From NCBI GenBank assembly GCA_032158295.1, contig CM063261.1:3534001-3598000 (forward strand): a stretch of DNA of 64,000 nt, given 5' to 3'. Shown here one piece after another: positions 37,901-49,900 of the stretch. Under the pieces are notes generated by a model. That model had not been told where the DNA came from. It did not search any database and saw nothing but the letters and a program-made list of their open reading frames with translations. This DNA is from Pycnopodia helianthoides. Its lineage: Eukaryota; Echinodermata; Asteroidea; Forcipulatida; Asteriidae. Numbering within the stretch: the first letter of the stretch is position 1; every line of letters starts with the position of its first letter. The position numbers and the translations under genes were made by a program.

Positions 37901-40900
37901 TAGAATGAGGTTACCAGCCAAAATACCATGTCACATGTACAATCCGTGACTGGTATCCTGCTTATTTTTGCTTAATAGCTCAGAACATTTTTTTAAGCAC
38001 TGTTTATTGCTTTAGCAGCTCTATGAAATTGGGCCTCTGTTTAACCGTCCCACTCTAGCCAAAATAAAAAACGGGGAATATAAAAGATCTCATTCTGTAG
38101 TCTGAGAAAGCAGGGATGGCTCTGCAGGGCTTGAAATTTACACCGGACTGCTGGCCCGAGGCCAGTGCCTTATAGCATCGGGCCAGTAAACTCATGACTG
38201 GACAAGTTCAAATCCTCTTTTTTTTATCAAATTTGTCAGAAACAGGATTTAAACTCTTAAGGCATTTTTTTTTCTTTAGAATCACTGATAATCCTCTGTC
38301 TTGGCATTAAGATGGATGCATGTGTACGTGCATTCCAATACCATCATTCTATTGTGCCTTTAAAGCTTTGATAAATATTTACCGCAGGCCTTAAAGTGAT
38401 AAAAATGTCCTCACTCATAAAACAGCGATAGTTATAGAATTCACCAGAAGTCAATTGCATAGAAAAAAGGGGGAAAAAAAAGACCCATCCGCCGTTTTAT
38501 GCGTTCATCTCTCAGGAGAAGTCATGAGAGTCATGGAGATAACTGGTCTAGGGAGACCACACCTCTGACCTTACTGGTGCCAGTCTATGGATTCCAGTCT
38601 GGACCTTTTGCCTGGTATCCCGCTCGAGCTCTGCCGGCTTGATCAATGCGAAGCCCGGTCACCAGTGAATAAAGACCCTCTGGGTCACTGGAAAAAAAGG
38701 AAGGGAAAAAAAAAAAAAAATCCTGCCAGACTGCCGGCCTAGGGAATTGTATAATATAACATTTCACTGGAGTAATTCAATAAAAATAGAGAAATTGCTG
38801 GGCTCTTGGACCCACATCAACTCATCAGCGCTTGGGGTTATACGGTGTATGTCACTAGGAAAAAAAAAGCAATATAGGCTTGGGAGTTGGATCTCACATA
38901 GGCCAAAGGGTTGTTGATGTATGTGGCAGTGTGTTTCAACAAGACAGCGTCTGAGAGAGAAGCGAAAAGGGGAAAGAAAGAAGAAGAAGAAAAGAAGAAA
39001 AAAACACAGTTGTTGAGACAATAATACATCCGATGGAGCATAATTGAAAAGGAAGATGTTTTTTTTTTATTTATGTTGATTGGCGTAGAACAGATGGTTA
39101 AACTGTCTGTGAGAAGAAAGAGGAAAGGTGCAATCAAGATCCTAGTATTGCACATGTTGACGATTACGGGCGCGATTGTCATAACTTGAAAACCAGATAC
39201 ATCCAAAATCCATCGGTTTCCAGTTTTCATTTTTTCTTTCTTTCATCCATCCCTATACTGTCAATCATTTTTCTGCATATTTTGATTTTTTTTTTAAATT
39301 GATACATGCAGACTCAAGGCATGATCCGAACGGGGGCAATTTTTTTTTCCATTCCACTTTTTTGGGGGGGTTTCCCTTCTTTATTTGCTGTGGTGCTACT
39401 TGAATTGTTCCAACAGTCTACAAATCTTAATTTTCCTTTTTGAGGTAAAAAAAAAAGACCATGTTCTTCAGTGACATATTCTATAGCAACACCTCATCCA
39501 TCATACTGTCAATTGCTCCAAGCTCATTTCCCTTCCCCTTAACGTGATATTGCTCAATTGGTGCAGGTGTGGAGTGTCCTCAAAGGGTTGACATAATGCA
39601 AAATGTGATGGTTATTATGTTATTTTTTCTATTTGAGAGATTGACAACAGAGATTATCCTGCCCTTTGTGTACAAAAACACAGTGGTTGAAGATGGATGT
39701 TTGAAAACATTTTTGTGCACATTGGTAGACACTGTCAAAAATGCGACTGTTGAACCTTGTACCTTGTACCTTGTACCTTGTACTGTGTACCATGTACATG
39801 TACCTTTAACATTGTACCTTGTACCTTGTAATAATCATAATAAATAATATAAAGCATTTATAAAGCGCCATCTATCTAGGTAGCCTATTCCGATTCCTGT
39901 ACCTTTTACTTTATACCTTGTACATTTTACATTGTACTTGTACCTTGTACCTTGTACCTTGTACCTTGTACCTTGTACCTTGTACCTTGTACCTTGTACC
40001 TTTACCTTGTCTGTACCTTGTACCTGTACCTTGTACCTTTGTACCTTTGTACCTTTGTACCTTTGTACCTTGTACCTTGTACCTTGTACCTTGTACCTTG
40101 TCTTGTACCTTGTACCTAGGCATCCTCAGTCAGACTCTTTCATGTTGTTCTTTCCTTAGCCATTCTGGTCCAGTTCTTCCCTGCGATCTTCACTACATCA
40201 TTCCCTCCATCTTTTCTTTGGTCTGGCCTCTGGATCTTTCTCCTACTCTGGGTTGCCATTCTGTGGTTCTTATTGTCCATCTGTTGTCTGTCCTCGTAGC
40301 TACATGTCCTGCCCCATTTCAATTTCATTTTGTTGACATAATTTTGTGATATCTGTCACTTTTGTTTTGTCTCTGATTGTTTTGTTGTGACAAAACACCA
40401 ATTTCTCAGAATTGGAGAGTGGAATTCACTTTAATCTGTCCATACTTCAACCAGTCAATAAAATTAGGTCCAGAAAAGGTTACCTTGAAAAGAGCCTAAT
40501 TTGCTGCTATGATTGGTGTAATGGTTACAGCATATGGGTGGAATTGGGAGGGAAGTAGCCTTGGCCTCAAGTGGTAGTGTTCTGGTTCATTTATGGTCCA
40601 CTCAAGTGGTTTTGTTTCGTTGACTTTTTGTTTACCTGTTAAGTCAATAATAATATCAGCATTGGGATTGGGTTACCATTATTGCTTTAAAGTCATTCAA
40701 CTATAATGAACATACATGTTCTTGTATACTACAAAATTCATTCAGGGCCCAATTTCTATTGGTAATTACTCAAAATAATTGTTAGCATAAAAACTTACTT
40801 GGTAACGAGCAATGGAGAGCTGTTGATAGTATAAAACATTGTGAGAAACGGCTCCCTCTGAAGTAACATAGTTTTTGAGAAAGAAGTAAAATATTTGATT

Positions 40901-43900
40901 TGATTTTGAGACCTCATGCGTGAGGTCTCGAAATCAAGCATCTGAAAGCACACAACTTTGTGTGACAAGGGTGTTTTTACTTCTATTATTATCTCGCAAC
41001 TTCGACGACCAATTGAGTTCAAATTTTCACAGGTTTGTTACTTTGTGCATATGTTGAGATACACCAAGTGAGAAGACTGGTCTTTGACAATTTCCAAAGG
41101 TGTCCAGTGTCTTTAAATGATGCTATGAGAGTTCGTGCCCGTGATTTACAGCACTGCGTGATTGATACAGTTAACCTGCTTCATCGTTTGACCCCGTTAA
41201 GTCTTGAGCATCAAAATCAGTTGTCGATGACAATTACCTGTGATCATGCCTGATAGTGCCTCAACCCGAGTAGAAAAAATCTTAAAAGGACCAGCAAGGT
41301 AACGAGGTATATAGTACTGTACCCCACAAGAGTGTCTCGACACTTTCTGTAAGAAAAGAAAGAGAAAAAAAAAACCTTCTGCCATTCAGGAGTTGATTTC
41401 CGGACCAACAATACCAATTTCCGATTCTCTCACGGTGTCAGACAGAGGCCCAAAGAATCCTGTGATATTACCAAGGGATTCCTAGTGGGATGATCCGGCA
41501 CCTGTTGGTTGGATTAAGGGGTAGACGAGGACAATAGACTCCTATGATCCTCCTGAGGGGACGTCCCGACTAGTCAAAGACAACAACAAAAAAGGGATCA
41601 AGGGTTAAAGTTCGAAGGGGGTAATTAAAAATTGTTTGGATAAATAGTGGGGTTTTTTTCCGCTGGGGGTATTGAGGCCTGGAATTTTAGCTTTGAGAGG
41701 GCAAGGCCATTTTCATTTTTTACAGAGGGCGCTTCCATTGGAAAATCTTAAAGTCTATGGGCAACTTTTGCAGGGGCACCAGAGCAACAGATGCCATGGC
41801 CTCCATGGCCTTAGTAATTCTAGGCCTGGATGTTAAACCCAAAATCTAAGTTTCAAAGCATTCAGAGTGTGATGAAGGCTGTAAACCTTTGAGCAGAAGA
41901 AACCCGACACGGCGTTGTTGCTTAACGTAACATTCTTGAATTGATGATACCTCTGTTAACACCTGTTCAAGCCCGGCAGAATTAATATCCAGCGCTAAAT
42001 ATCACGGCTCGGGGAAATTCTTTCCCTGCCTGGTTTCGTGAGAAGGAAATATGCCCGTGCCACATTCGTGAAATGCTTCTACCAGAAAAGGTGTGAAGAG
42101 GGTAGCCTACTTGAATGTTATAAGACAGTTATCACCGTGAACTCAGTTGTCTTGTAAAAAAAGCCGGCTAAGGCTGGAGGCCGTGGCTAGGGCACAACCA
42201 AGGACATCCAGCGTTGCTCTCTCTCTCTCTCTCTCGGAACCAGACTTGTCTTATAAGGCAAGATTCCCTGGTAATCCGCCGGGCATAAATTATGAGTAGG
42301 CGATGTAGAGTTCAACTCGCTGTTAGCGAGGGTGAACGAAACATGATGGAGTTCAGGGCTGATTATTTTGTTGGTCACATTCCTGAGTCACTTTTTTTTC
42401 ACAGTTGAGAAAGAAAAGAAAAGAAAAAGAAAGAGATAAAAAAAATATTTTTCTTTCACACCTGTTTTGCTTGTTCCAATTCATTAATCATAGCGTGGTA
42501 GGGTAGTCAATACCTGTGACATGTTACTGGTCTGCCCCGGCAGAAAGCGAGGAAAAGAGTTGCCAAACGCTATAAGCAATGACTTCTAAGGTCAAAGTTG
42601 AATGCATAAACATTAATGTAATGGAAGGTGTGACTCTAAATGGCTTTTGGATATTTTATTGGTAGTTTCACATTAAAATTGTTGACATTGAAAGTCCTTT
42701 TTTGGGGGGGGGGGGCGAGGGTTAGAATTTCTGAATCTCTGTTAAATGTCAACGTGGATGTCATTTTGTCTGAGCAAGGTTATGGGTAATGATTAACTTT
42801 TCAAGTTATTGAGAGAAGGGCTGGGGGGAGGCCTGGAATTTTATCGGCGATAGGACGAGGCCATTTTTATTTTGCAAAGGGAAAATCTTCATGTCTATGA
42901 GAACCTTTTGAAGGGGCACCAAGGCCAAGACGAGGCAACAGAGGCCATGGCCTCCCAGGCCTCCGTTTTAATTCCAGGCCTGGCAGGGGGGGGGGGAGGG
43001 ATTAACTGATAGTAGCATGCATCCAGACTCCAGTACTTCCACGTCCTTGTATTGCCTTTCTGTACTGAAATCTTCAGAGAGCACAGCGCCCTCAATGTTT
43101 AACAAAAGCTTAACTTTCACATCTAGGTTTGAGGCGATTCTGTCTTATTTCCTTCAGTTGTTCATTTTGTTTTATTTTTTATTTTATTTGTCTAGTTTAA
43201 TCAGGGTAGCCCCATCAGTTATCAAAGAACTGGGGGCCCTGGGGAAATCATTGGTTTTGTCAAGACCTAAGGATGACTCACTTAAATTTCTCCTTTTTTT
43301 TTTTTTTTTTTTAATGCAGTTGAGCCACCGGAGGACTACGAGTACGACACGACAGCTCATCAAATTGTACTACTAGTTTCTGTCACAATCTGCGCAGTTC
43401 TATTCATTCTTACAAGTACCTTCCTCTATATCAGGTCAGTCTGCGTCTTGGAAGAGTTTCATTCTCAATGTGTTACTTAAGATGTTGTGACGTGTCGTGG
43501 CCGAGCGGTTCAGAGCAAGGATGCCTCATAAGTGTTTCCATTCAGCAGAGTGTGGGTTCGAATCCCGGTCGTGATTGTCTTTCCTTGAGTTTTTAAAACT
43601 ATTTAATCTATAGACCATGCTACATTAGTTTACAGAGTGGTGACCTCGTAATTCCTGACGGGCAAGATACTACACAGGCTCAATGGGAAAATTTATATTT
43701 TGTGTCATAATTTTCACATAAATTCAAAATTTACAAAAGCAACAGCTGTACAGCTTTTGAGATGTCCCCCTTTCTTCATATCAAAAGTTGAGGAAAATCA
43801 GACAGAGCGATCTCCATAAAACATAAGATTTGTTGTATTCTTCAATTGAGCTGTGTACAAATGTGCCCGCCGGAAGTCCAGGCTCGGTGGCTCTTTTGTA

Positions 43901-46900
43901 AACATGTGATGTCACAGGTTACATCATCTAGACTAACTATTTTCTGTTTTCTCTTGACAAAACCAGATTAAAAAAGAGGGAAGCAAGAAGGAGATATGAT
44001 ACAGAGGGGAGCAGAACACGGCAGAATGAGACGTATATTTCTGACGGTGAAACAATTAGTGAACTCCTTGGTAGGGTCTCAGGGTCTGGTAGCGGCTCAG
44101 GTCTTCCTCTCCTTGTAAGTATATTGCAAAACGAAATCAAATTTGTCTTTCAAATAATCTCAAATAATCTTTGAGATAATAAGGGTATCAAAGTGCGTGA
44201 AGAGGCTTTATGCTCTAACGCTGAGGCCTGGTTCTTGATAAAAATTTTACCAAGACAAAGTCGAGGTAAAATTATCAGGAACCAGGCCTCAGCGTGTTTA
44301 AACCACTAGTTTAAATCTGATTCAACACACTTCGGTTCCAATTCCTAAATACCTTTCCCTTAAAAACATCCCAAACCCTGCAAAAAGTTGCGAACAAAAT
44401 TTGACAGTTAAGCTTGAGCTCACCTTGACTCTGCGTTGAATTTCTATGCATTGTGTTGAGCGATGAGTACCTCGCACAAGTTTCAAACTATCGCAAGCAG
44501 ATTTCAAACTATCGCACGCAACTTTCAAACTATCACAAGCAAGTTTCAAACTTGCGCCTGCGCAATCATCTAATAGCGCCCTCGTCTGACTCAATAAGGT
44601 CAGGTCATGTTCAATCACTTTGAACTGTTGTTGATATCGCACGTTCAAACTTGGCCACATGATTTTCCCTCGCCCAATCAGAACGTATAAACTGCCCCAG
44701 GTATTTGTGAATAATTGTTAAATATATGCTAATTTTGCGTCGGGGATAAAGAATATTATTTGGTCTTTGTCTTGTTCCCAGCGGAAGATGGTCAATGTCC
44801 TTTAATGAGAGGATTTCTTGGTATAACAATTAGAATGTTTGATAATGGTTAATCCCGGCTTATTTTGGATTTTTCACAGGTCCAGCGTACGATAGCAAAG
44901 CAGGTTCAGTTAATACGCTGCGTAGGACAGGGTCGGTTCGGCGAGGTGTGGAAAGCCAAGTGGCGAGGGGAGTATGTCGCCGTCAAGATCTACCTCACAG
45001 AGGAAGAGTCCAGCTGGTTCAGGGAGACGGAGATATACCAAACGGTTCTTATGAGACACGACAACATCTTGGGTAAGCACCTTCTTCTTAAGACAATAAT
45101 ATTTCCTTCCTTCTTCCTTCTTCCTTCTGTCCCGTAGCGTTACGGCCGTAGAGGGCGACATTGTGGTGGTATTTACCACACAGAACCTCCATCTATCTCA
45201 GGCAGGGCTCAAATTTGGGTGAAAAATCCACAAGACCACAGGGCTTGTAGCTCAAAATGTTTACTGGGACCATGATATTTCATTTTACTAAGACCAGAAT
45301 CAAAATGATTTATCTCATCTGTCTTTTGGGGTATTAAGTATACTTCATTACATAGAACTGAAAGGTATTTTATCAGACTCAAAATCAACATTTGAACAAA
45401 TTTGTTTCTGTGAGGTACATGTATGTTACTAAACTGAAAAACACAAGACCACTGGACTTGTCCACTCAAAAGTTTACTGGGCCGATAATGAAACCACTGG
45501 CCTCGGGCCTGTGGTCCAGTGTCAAATTCGAGCCCTGCAGTCAGTCTTCTCCTGCCCTAAGAAGTTGCTCCCAATTAAGACATGTCCTTCTCCTTGATGT
45601 TATCTGCCCACATTTTCCGCTGCCTTGCCCCCTTCTGCGGTTGCCATCTGTTCCACCCTCCAGGATTGTGTTTGTGAGACCTGCCATCTGACCACGTGAC
45701 CGAACCAGAACACTTCCCTCTTTTTGGATGTCTGCGAGCAATCTCTCTTGCTTGCCAATCTTTCAGCGAGGGTCCAATTAGCAAATCTCTACCTCAAACT
45801 CATTTTGACATTTCTAAATAAATTTCCTGCAATTTGTTTTGTGTGTGTTTTATATTTATTAGGTTTCATCGCAGCAGATATCAGAGGGTCCGGGTCGTGG
45901 ACACAGCTGTTTCTGATCACGGAGTACCACGAACACGGCTCACTCTTCAACTACCTACGCTTTAACATCCTCGACACCAAGGCGATGTTACGGTTGGCCC
46001 AGTCGGCCGCCAATGGTCTGGCACACCTGCATTCGGAGATCTGCGGCATGCAGGGGAAGCCGGCCATAGCGCATCGAGACATCAACAGCCGGAATGTCCT
46101 CGTCAAATGTAACGGGACATGCGCCATCGGAGATATGTCACTAGCGGCACGATTTTTAAGGTTCGATTTAATTGGATGATTTATTTTTCCCTCTTTTGTT
46201 AGGCTTTGGCGGAAGCACACAGAAAATGATCATTTAATGTCAACCGATGAAAATAATATTGGGTTGAACAAAGAAAACACTAAATTATTTGTTGAAATCT
46301 TACCCGTCAGTTTTCCTTGTGGTTGTTTACTTGATAATCAAAATAATGTAGGAGTCTCGTATCCACCAATAAGGTGCTCAGGGCACTGGAAGAAAGAGAA
46401 CCACTTTTCAAGACAGGTTGTGAAGTTTATGAATTATGAGACCCATTTATGTAGTACCTTACAAGGGCTTTACAAGGTGCTGCGGCGCCCCCGGCAGCCA
46501 GTACCAAAAAACACTGAGGCAAATCCCTTCTTTTAGCAATAAGTGTAACTGGGTTTCGTTTACGTGCACTGCGTAACACGCGGGACCTAACGGCTTGACG
46601 TCCCTTTGGAAAGGAGAAGCAATAATGTGTCTTGCTCAAGGACACAAGTGTCAAGACCGTGGCCCAATTTCATTTCAGCTAAGCACAACAAAGTTATGCT
46701 TACCAGAGTAAGGTTACCAGCCAAACTACCACGTCACATGTACAATTTGTGACTGGTGTCCTGCTCATTTCTGCTTAGCAGACACTTGTTTAAGCAATAT
46801 TTTCTGCTTAAACAGCTCTATGAAATTGGGCTCGGGTCTCAAAACCCACACTCTGCTGATCAGAAACACCAGAGCTCGAGTCCGCTTTGCCACGACACAC

Positions 46901-49900
46901 CATAACCTTTTTTTCCCGTAATGTACCAGATGCTTAGATTAAACTCATGTGCCAAAACAAATGTTATGAAATCCTTGGCAGAGGTTTGTAACAACGTGTG
47001 TCTATCATTTTAGAGACAATCCAATTCATCACGAAAAACTTTTCGATCTCAACACATCCCCCCCCTCGTTTTGGCAGAAACTTCTTTTCGTACCCCTTGA
47101 GAAACTTTTGCTGCCGATAACTCATCAGTCTGTGAGCATGAAAAAGTTCTACTCGCCAACAGAGGGGAACTTTTATTTCAGAGCATCTCAATGCACCGAT
47201 GAGGAAACGAGATTAGGATGTGTCCATGTTGCGTCTAATTAGTCCCCCCCGAGGGTCTCTCCATCAAGAAGAGCCGCTCTCTTTGTAAGGGGGGGGGAAT
47301 TAGTCCCCGGTAAATGTGCCGAATTGAACTATTTCCCCCCCTAGAGGACTGGCCGAGATGGAGATTGGATGAGGTGAATTTCCCGTGATGGAAACGAGAT
47401 CAGGATGTGTCCCCTGTCACACGTAATCCATCACGGGGGTAATTTCTACTCTTAAAGCCGCTTAGCGGTGGATTGTGCACTGGCAAAGTGTTGAAAAGCT
47501 GAACGGTGTTATAACTGGAAGAGTGATCTAAGCGGATTACGATCTTACACAATCACTCCCCAAGAATCTACGCAAATGTTTGACTTTTCCGAAAACTCCA
47601 TCAAATCTTGGTGGTACTTTTTTAGTCTTGGCTCTCACCGGAAACCAATCTTCATTTTGATTTTGCTATTTTTTAAAATTGATTTTGGGTTGAATTTAAT
47701 TCTCTACTGATCGTCTCCTGACGGTGACTAGAGCAAGCTAGTCGAAACGTTGAGACCAAAAAGAACTCACTCCGCGGCAGTGCGGTTAATAACGAGAAGT
47801 CCCCCCCAATCCACTAAGCGAAAGTGGTAGTCCATGCTGATTTCCTACCTTCCGCCCAGGTAGTAGTTAATAAGCAGGACAGTTCTTTTCAGAACTGAGA
47901 AATCTCCCGAATTCCGAAAAATCTACTCCTATTTGTAGAACAAATAGCAAGACAAGTTCTCTAAAGAAGAAAATCTACACAGCAAAGTAGATATACACAT
48001 GGTGTTACCGAAAACCGAATATACATTGATACCTCACCATGCAATGCCTCAAGAACCATGATCATCTCTTTGTTTTACAGTGAGAGCAATGAGGTGGATT
48101 TACCGACCAAATCAAGAACGGGCAACCGGCGATATATGGCACCAGAGGTATTAGACGGAACGTTGAACACCAACGCCTTCGAGTCGTACAAGAACGCCGA
48201 TGTCTACTCGTTCGGCCTGGTTCTTTGGGAAATTGCGAGAAGATGTGTCACAAGAGGTTGGTATTCCAAAGATTTGGACAAGTGAAAACGGGGGCCGGAA
48301 TACAGTTTTGGCAAGGGATTCGAGTCCCAAACCTTGTGGTTGCAAGTCTGGCAGTCTTAACCCAGAGATGATGCCAACTCTCCCTGATTCTGCAGAAAGT
48401 TTCCTGAAATTCAAACCAATCTTTCCATGTGCCGATGAACAAATTTGAGAATCTCCCCGATTGTGGCAACTTGTCCCCCATTACGTTGACTGTAATTCTA
48501 AGTAACTCCCTGATTGTTGGACAAAATCTCCCTGCTTACAAAATGCAAATGTAGGCAGCTATGGCCATAGTTCGACTGAGTTAGCCCGAACTTTGGCTAG
48601 TAGACAAAAGTTGGACTACACTAGTCAACTACTTCGGAACCAGCCTACCGGGCATGGTGGCATTGCTGGTTATAGTAGACCTTTCTTTTGCAACGTCACA
48701 GCCCAAGTTTTTGCCAACCAAGGTTTGAAAATTACGGGAAGCCATAAATGCACAGCAAAAACACATTTTGTTACAATGTTTCACAAATATTCAAAAATAG
48801 TGTTGAATTTGTTGGAAACTAAGCAACCAATCATAAGATGTATATTTTTTTATTTTATTGAAAGTTTGCAGAAATGTTGAATTTGGTCACAAAATCTGTA
48901 TCCGCGATTGAATGTTTTGCTAACATTAGGCCCTCTGTGCCAACCAGTGCGGTTTGTTGATCAACAAAAGAAAGGTCTATAGCCTTTTTCCTAGCAGAGT
49001 GGACCAGTTATCAGAAAACGTTAAACGTACGTTGAGGGCGCCGGTCCCGTTGACACGACATGACTGGAGTCGTTCGCACTTCAACTTCTGTTCGCAACAA
49101 CCACTAGCTAACCCATTGGTCCATGCCCTACGTAGGTCACTAGAACAACCACTAGTTAACCCATTGGTCCTTGCTTGAACTGGACCAACGCTAACCACTT
49201 CACCACAAATATTTCCCTTTCCATCAGGAATCGTCGAGGAAGCACAGACGCCGTATTATGACTTTGTACAGAGTGCGAACCCAACAAATGAAGAAATGCA
49301 AAAGATTGTTATACAAGAGAGAAGGAGACCCGACATTCCTAACAGGTGGAGTGGAGATGATGTAAGTAGGCCTCTAGAGGGAGCCCTTTCCTTCTTATCA
49401 CAATACTTCAGCTGTTCATAAAATCTTTCTTAATGGTAGGGGTCGTGGATTGTTTTGTTTTTTTACGTGACGCTGATTTATAGGCAGAATTGGAAAGAAA
49501 GCATACAATAAAAGTCATATGTGAAAGTTTCAGCTGAATGAAATGTCTACTTGCTGAGAAAACTTGCTGAGAAAAAAACTGTCACAGTATTTTCACATGG
49601 ACGTTGAATCCATCCACGTTAGGCGAGGTGACAGAGGGTACCGACCGCATCTCTGGCCGCAGCATTCGAGGACGGACACCAACCCCTCGGAAATCTGAGA
49701 AACGATTCATGCACGAATCGTTTCTCAGTTTCAAATGTTTGTGGGTGAAAAACTATCCAAACTGTATTCGGAGGGAACCCTTTCTCAAAATAGTTTAAAC
49801 TATTAACAGCTGCAGTGCTTCTCACCAAATAAGTCTTTATGGTCATTAGATTTTGAAGTTTTCTTCAATCTATGACCCTACCTTTAACTCAATCTTAAGA

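Noticed and set aside
39566..39600. Extra receptor exon after 'gtgcag'
   Set aside because: The neighbouring exons (37671 and 43320) already join in phase and match the family without a gap.
39911..40349. Tyr/Leu/Cys repeat proteins on both strands
   Set aside because: By-product of the heptamer array; no conserved domain.
48257..48285. Read-through of the receptor exon past 48256
   Set aside because: Sequence after RCVTRG loses homology and meets a stop; the next exon (49228) continues the family sequence in phase.
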